Source: Theobroma cacao (Eukaryota > Streptophyta > Magnoliopsida > Malvales > Malvaceae). Taken from it: 64,000 nucleotides of DNA. The DNA is taken from the NCBI RefSeq assembly GCF_000208745.1, contig NC_030853.1:29689473-29753472 (forward strand). Direction: 5' to 3'. A model generated the notes under the pieces. The model did not search any database and was not told the DNA's origin. It saw only the letters and a program-made list of their open reading frames with translations. The first letter of the stretch is position 1. Each line of letters starts with the position of its first letter. Below, one piece after another: positions 60,016-64,000 of the stretch. A program made the translations under genes and the position numbers.

Positions 60016-61905
60016 TTTTTTTTTTATGTTGAAAATTCTCTCAGGACCCAACTACCTTATAATTATTTTATTAATAATTGAAAATTTTAGTACAATGGGG
60101 ATGGGAACCAAAACCTTACCTCTAAAATTACATGAGCATAAGACAAAATCGAAAAAGCACTAAAAGTAGACAACTCTAATTTACGTGCATAACAAGTGAT
60201 GCTACAGTAAAATAGAGGTCGCCCACTATTACAGAGAAAAAACAAACTAGAATAGCAAGAAACATAAATAAGGAGTACTACTCCTTTACAATTACTTAAA
60301 TCGAACATAAGGTAAATTCAACTTATCTAACTTAAGCATACCATACAATTCACCTTGAGCTTCAGTTATTACACAAAGATTCTAATGTGTGTATCATTGA
60401 TTTGACAGGAAATTTGCAGCTTAGTTACCTTCTCGAAAGATATGCAAAATTCTATAAGAGATATTACTCAGACACTTTCTGATGGACTCCAACAAATACT
60501 ATATATCATAGGACCCTTTTTGAGCTTGCTGAACCATTTGAATCACCACCAACGCATCCATTTCTATTCACAACCTCTCAATATGTCGTTCTTTACATAA
60601 GAGTAATCCTCGGAGCAATGCACGTAGTTTTGCCTGCAAGGAATTACAAGGACCTATATTCTCTGAGAAACTAAAGACAAGCTTACATGTATGATCATGA
60701 AGCAATCCTCCACTTGCTGCTCTCTGACAATTCCGGGAACTGCCATCTACATTCAATTTGTATTCACCTGTAGAGGGTTTTACCCAATGAATAATTTGAG
60801 GAGTTGTATAGTATTTAGGGGGAAATATGAAACCCCACATAGCTGCTATGTCTGTATCTCTTTTCCATTGCCATTGTTTCAAAAGAAAACCATCTTGTAA
60901 CTGCCTTAAAAGTTTCATACTTTTCCACACCACTTTATCAGAATACATACCCAGTTGCCTGTGCTTAGCATCATTTCTTTCCAACCATAAAAACTAGCAT
61001 ATAAATAAAGGAATTAAAATGCGGACATGACCTTTTTTTACATAATCACCTGAATAATACCATGCCCAAATAATCTGAGAAACATGTTGAGGATTTGAAA
61101 CATAGGTTTGAAAAAATTTTACAAAAAAATCCCAAACTTGTTTCGCTACCAAATTATCCCAGAGGACATGCATTAGTGACTCTTCAAAATTGCAGCATAC
61201 ACATTTAGAAGCCAAATGAATACCTTTTTCCTTCATCCGAAGCTCAACCGGAATCCAATTATTAAGTACTCTCCATAAGAAAAAGGAAATGGATAATCGG
61301 ATACTTCTATGCCAAATAAATGAACCCATTGCACTAGATGATTGTTGTTGCCTTACTGCCTCCCAAGCACTCTAGGTAGTGAATTCCTCATTCAAAGTTA
61401 GGGCCCAGTAAGCTACATCTTCCTGTGATTTATCGAAAGGAATCTGCAATATCTCATCAACTAAATTCACAGGCAAATATAATTTCAATCTATCAACATC
61501 CCAGCTATCACTATTATAAAATTTATTAACAAAGGACATGTTGTTCTTGAATGAAGGGAACGAAGTTACCAAGGGTTGGTCTCCCATCCAATAGTCATGC
61601 TAGAAAAAAAGTTCCCATTTTCCTATCTTCCATCGAGTGTTCTGCAAAGCCACATCCCAACCACCAACCATCCATTTCCAAACTTGAGAATCATGTAGCT
61701 TCAGTTGGACATATTGGCGTATTCGGCCAAGGCAATATTTGGTTCTCAGAAACTGTGTCCATAAGCTATTACCAGTTTGGAATCTCCACCATAATTTAAA
61801 TGTAAACGCCTTATAGACATCTTTCATGTTTCGGATATCTAGTCCCCTTCTGAACATGAAAATGTGGTTTTAGTCCAATCTGCCCAATGCATCTTCTTAA
61901 TGTAT
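60016..61905 (-). mobile_element. 5'-truncated, decayed LINE (non-LTR retrotransposon)
   Basis: On the minus strand, one reading frame over about 1.56 kb encodes the C-terminal part of a plant LINE ORF2. First comes the end of the reverse transcriptase (HWADW, RRGLDIRNMKD), then the zf-RVT zinc-binding region (SISFFLWRVLNNWIP, then CVCCNFEESLMHVLWD), then an RNase H domain (LNVDGSSRN, IEMDALVVIQM) and a C-terminal LDKLNLPYVRF. Stops interrupt the frame at 61600, 61372, 60994, 60568, 60499, 60421, 60394 and 60382, and one frameshift lies near 61857. The RNase H acidic residue normally in AELRAL reads AKLRAL. A 10-A tail (T run 60016-60025 on the plus strand) marks the 3' end. The 5' half is missing. 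It is inactive. Confidence 0.88.
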
Positions 61906-61991
61906 ACAATATGTGTTATACGATTTGTTACAATATTAATGAAAAATTATATAAATTTATATATTATATTATTATCATTAGATTTCTTATG

Positions 61992-62088
61992 TGTATCGCA
62001 CGACACACGTACGATACGAAATAATATATTATTTAAGTTTTATCCTCTCTAATTAATAAAATCACATACTGAAAACTTCATCTAAATA
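61992..62088 (+). repeat. Palindromic GTATCG repeat, copy 3 with 100-bp unit
   Basis: Core CGTACGATACGAAA followed by TTTTATCCTCTCTAATTA and TCACATACTGAAAACTT. The whole about 100-bp unit recurs, diverged, at 62156. Confidence 0.6.
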
Positions 62089-62155
62089 TGTTGGTTTTTT
62101 TTCTCTTTCAACTAGTATTCCTTTATCTTTACTAGTTTTAATCAAATATTACACA

Positions 62156-62252
62156 TGTACTGCACCACATACATACGATATGAAACAATATTAATTTTAA
62201 CTTTTATCCTATCCAATTACTGAAATCATATACTAAAAACTTGGATGAAATA
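62156..62252 (+). repeat. Palindromic GTATCG repeat, copy 4 with 100-bp unit
   Basis: Core CATACGATATGAAAC followed by TTTTATCCTATCCAATTACT and ATCATATACTAAAAACTTGG, aligning with copy 3 at a 164-bp spacing. Confidence 0.6.
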
Positions 62253-63183
62253 TAAAAAAACCCTAAAAATGACATTTTTGGTTTTTATTATTTGAAAATA
62301 ATGTTTTTCACTAATGATTGTTAACATCGTTAATTAACAATTAAATTAATAAATATGATTTAAGACAATTGAGAATACATAATAGAAAGAAATCACACAT
62401 ACCATCTCCAACAATAAACTCTACCTATCAGATTTCAAAATGACTATACCATCTTTAAAACAAGCTTCATTATTGTCATAAATAAAAGAAAATCACAATA
62501 AGCAAACAGTCCAAATAATCACAAGAAAATTTAATTATTTAAGTAGTGAGAGTTGATGAATGGATAAAGAATTGAAAATTTGTACATATATCATTTTTCC
62601 CTTTCAACAAAATCTTTATTAGTCCAAAAAGGTAACTTTAATTTAAATTCAACAATTATATTCAATAGTTGTATTGTGAAAATGGTAATTTTGGACTTTT
62701 TCATGATTTTGACACTCTCCTTCCAACTCTTCGTTACTTCTCCTGCATTGTAAGAAGAGAATACATACTCCAAATAATCAACTTAAATATTTAAATGAGA
62801 TCTTTTTTATTGAAATTAAAAAAAATTATTATTAGTTGGAGATCATTAAAAATATATTATATTTATTGAGAATTATTAGTATTATGTGAATTGAGAAGTG
62901 ATAAAAAATAAAAAACTATTAAGCATATAATTGAAAAAGTGAGAGAATATGTAATTTTATTAATTATTTTGACTTTTACATAAATAAAGAAATAAGATAA
63001 ATAATTAAAAATTAATAAGAGATAGGAAGTGAAAGAAAATAAATATTTAATTTAAGAAATATTTTATTAATTATTTTTAATTTTAAACTTTTTAATATAA
63101 ATAATTATATTATATAACATTATAAAATTATGAAGCCTAAAGCAAAGACTTTGATGACTTAATCCTAAAGCCGGCCTTGCGTT

Positions 63184-63840
63184 TCACTGAATGCGACACA
63201 CTGGTATTGTCTCGACAGCGCCTCCAGCATGAGGTGCTTTCTCAAAGCTTTTGAGCGCGGCCTTGATCTTCTCCCGTTTCTTCTTCTACAGGAGGGAGGA
63301 TTGTCATTATTGCTATGAAGTGCAAGGATATAAATTAATTAAAAGAAAAAGCAGCAGCACGTACTACCTTAATTTTATTGAGCACTACCGGAACAATTGC
63401 ACCAGAGTTTTCTCCATCGTCTTCCACATCATACATACGCAGAGATGAACCCTGAGAAAGAATGTGTACATGATAATAATGGAAAATTAAAACTTGAATC
63501 AAGGATCAAATATATAAAATTTTTGGATTATTATGATATAAAATTTGGTGATTGAGTTTTTAAATTTTACAAATACATGGATTACGAGTTTTGTCCTTCT
63601 TAATTTCAACAGTGATTATATTATCACAAACATGTAGATTTTAAACTATACGAATATTATAAAATTTTAATAAAGTAAAAAAAATATTGCTTGTAAATTT
63701 AATATTGAAATCAGAGGATATATTGCTGATAATAATATATTCTATTTGTTTGATATATTATATATACATACAGTCATATATGCAAGTAAAACAAGAGTTG
63801 CAGTACTACCTTCTTTGGCTTTGTTGTAGAATGTAGACAT
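63184..63840 (-). CDS. Possible small three-exon gene, unknown function
   Basis: Three exons can be joined on the minus strand with all junctions in phase 0: 63840-63772 (donor ACT|GTATGT), 63451-63368 (acceptor CTCAG, donor AAG|GTAGTA) and 63285-63184 (acceptor CTGTAG, stop TGA at 63184-63186), giving 84 aa. The product starts MSTFYNKAKEG, has an acidic middle (RMYDVEDDGENSG) and then a very basic KIKKKKREKIKAALKSFEK. The last two exons are GC-richer than their surroundings, which supports coding history. I do not recognise it. It could equally be a gene fragment captured by a transposon, since a hAT-like terminus lies immediately beyond the stop, or the tail of a gene whose 5' exons lie outside the window. 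Confidence 0.3.
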
Positions 63841-64000
63841 GAGATATATTATTAATTTAAAAAAAGATAAATTTCACCTTTTATCTCTTATGATTTTAAT
63901 TTTTTTTATATGACACTTTATGATTTTTTTTTTCTATTAACACTTTGTGAATACTTTTTTATCTAGAAAATATTAGCCAAGGAGAAAGGTATAGCAAGCT
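63841..64000. other. AT-rich DNA at window end
   Basis: No feature is seen in the last 160 bases. Confidence 0.5.

Larger units (their letters stand above)
61906..63183. other. AT-rich DNA with repeat copies and a possible hAT terminus
   Basis: Contains two direct copies of the palindromic repeat family and, near 63131-63180, the sequence CCTAAAGCCGGCCTTG, which resembles the GAGCCGGCCCTG end of plant hAT elements. No gene is seen. Confidence 0.5.

Noticed and set aside
57172..63180. One 6-kb hAT element bounded by the GGCGGACCCAGAG and GCCGGCCTTG motifs
   Set aside because: The two ends are not convincing inverted repeats of each other and no 8-bp target duplication is visible; they probably belong to different relics.
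1..64000. CRISPR arrays, insertion sequences, riboswitches or other bacterial features
   Set aside because: None seen; gene structure is that of a plant nuclear genome.

Overview
This 64 kb window is nuclear DNA of a flowering plant, most likely a rosid-type eudicot. The evidence is multi-exon genes with GT-AG introns, AT-rich introns and intergenic DNA, plant-only gene families (Aux/IAA, plant MSH1 with a GIY-YIG tail, DUF295 F-box proteins, chloroplast-targeted isopropylmalate isomerase) and decayed plant transposons. There is no sign of bacterial, organellar or viral origin. The species cannot be named from the sequence alone. Gene models below were built by hand from splice sites, reading-frame phase and remembered family sequences; no alignment was run.

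Layout. 3-794 (+): 3' part of an unrecognised plant protein. 795-6851: long intergenic region with a cluster of auxin- and ABA-type cis motifs near 4.4-4.7 kb. 6852-8970 (+): an Aux/IAA repressor of the IAA12/IAA13 clade. 12379-16703 and 17766-22061 (both -): two intact, tandem 15-exon copies of the chloroplast isopropylmalate isomerase large subunit; the downstream copy has lost a conserved histidine. 23595-24506 (+): PIG-C (GPI anchor synthesis), head-to-head with the second isomerase copy. 25643-26656 (-): a VMA21-like V-ATPase assembly factor. 27.2-29.3 kb (+): a broken DUF295 F-box gene. 29455-29536 (-): tRNA-Ser(AGA). 30207-35108 (+): organellar GatB. 36.15-39.8 kb (+): two more F-box/DUF295 copies, one broken and one intact, followed by a stray piece of GatB. 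40354-41054 (+): universal stress protein. 41741-43796 (-): SEC20 SNARE ending in HDEL. 44552-54681 (-): complete 22-exon MSH1. 55-64 kb: AT-rich transposon graveyard (MITE-like inverted repeat, hAT fragment, truncated LINE, palindromic repeat family) with one possible small three-exon gene at 63.2-63.8 kb.

The genes do not form an operon-like system. Three of them (isomerase large subunit, GatB, MSH1) serve organelles: leucine synthesis, organelle Gln-tRNA formation and organelle genome surveillance. Three serve the endomembrane system (PIG-C, VMA21, SEC20). The most informative features are evolutionary: a tandem enzyme pair with one diverging copy, an F-box family caught in three states beside the gene (GatB) whose fragment it carries, and a GatB first intron that appears to lack a GT or GC donor.
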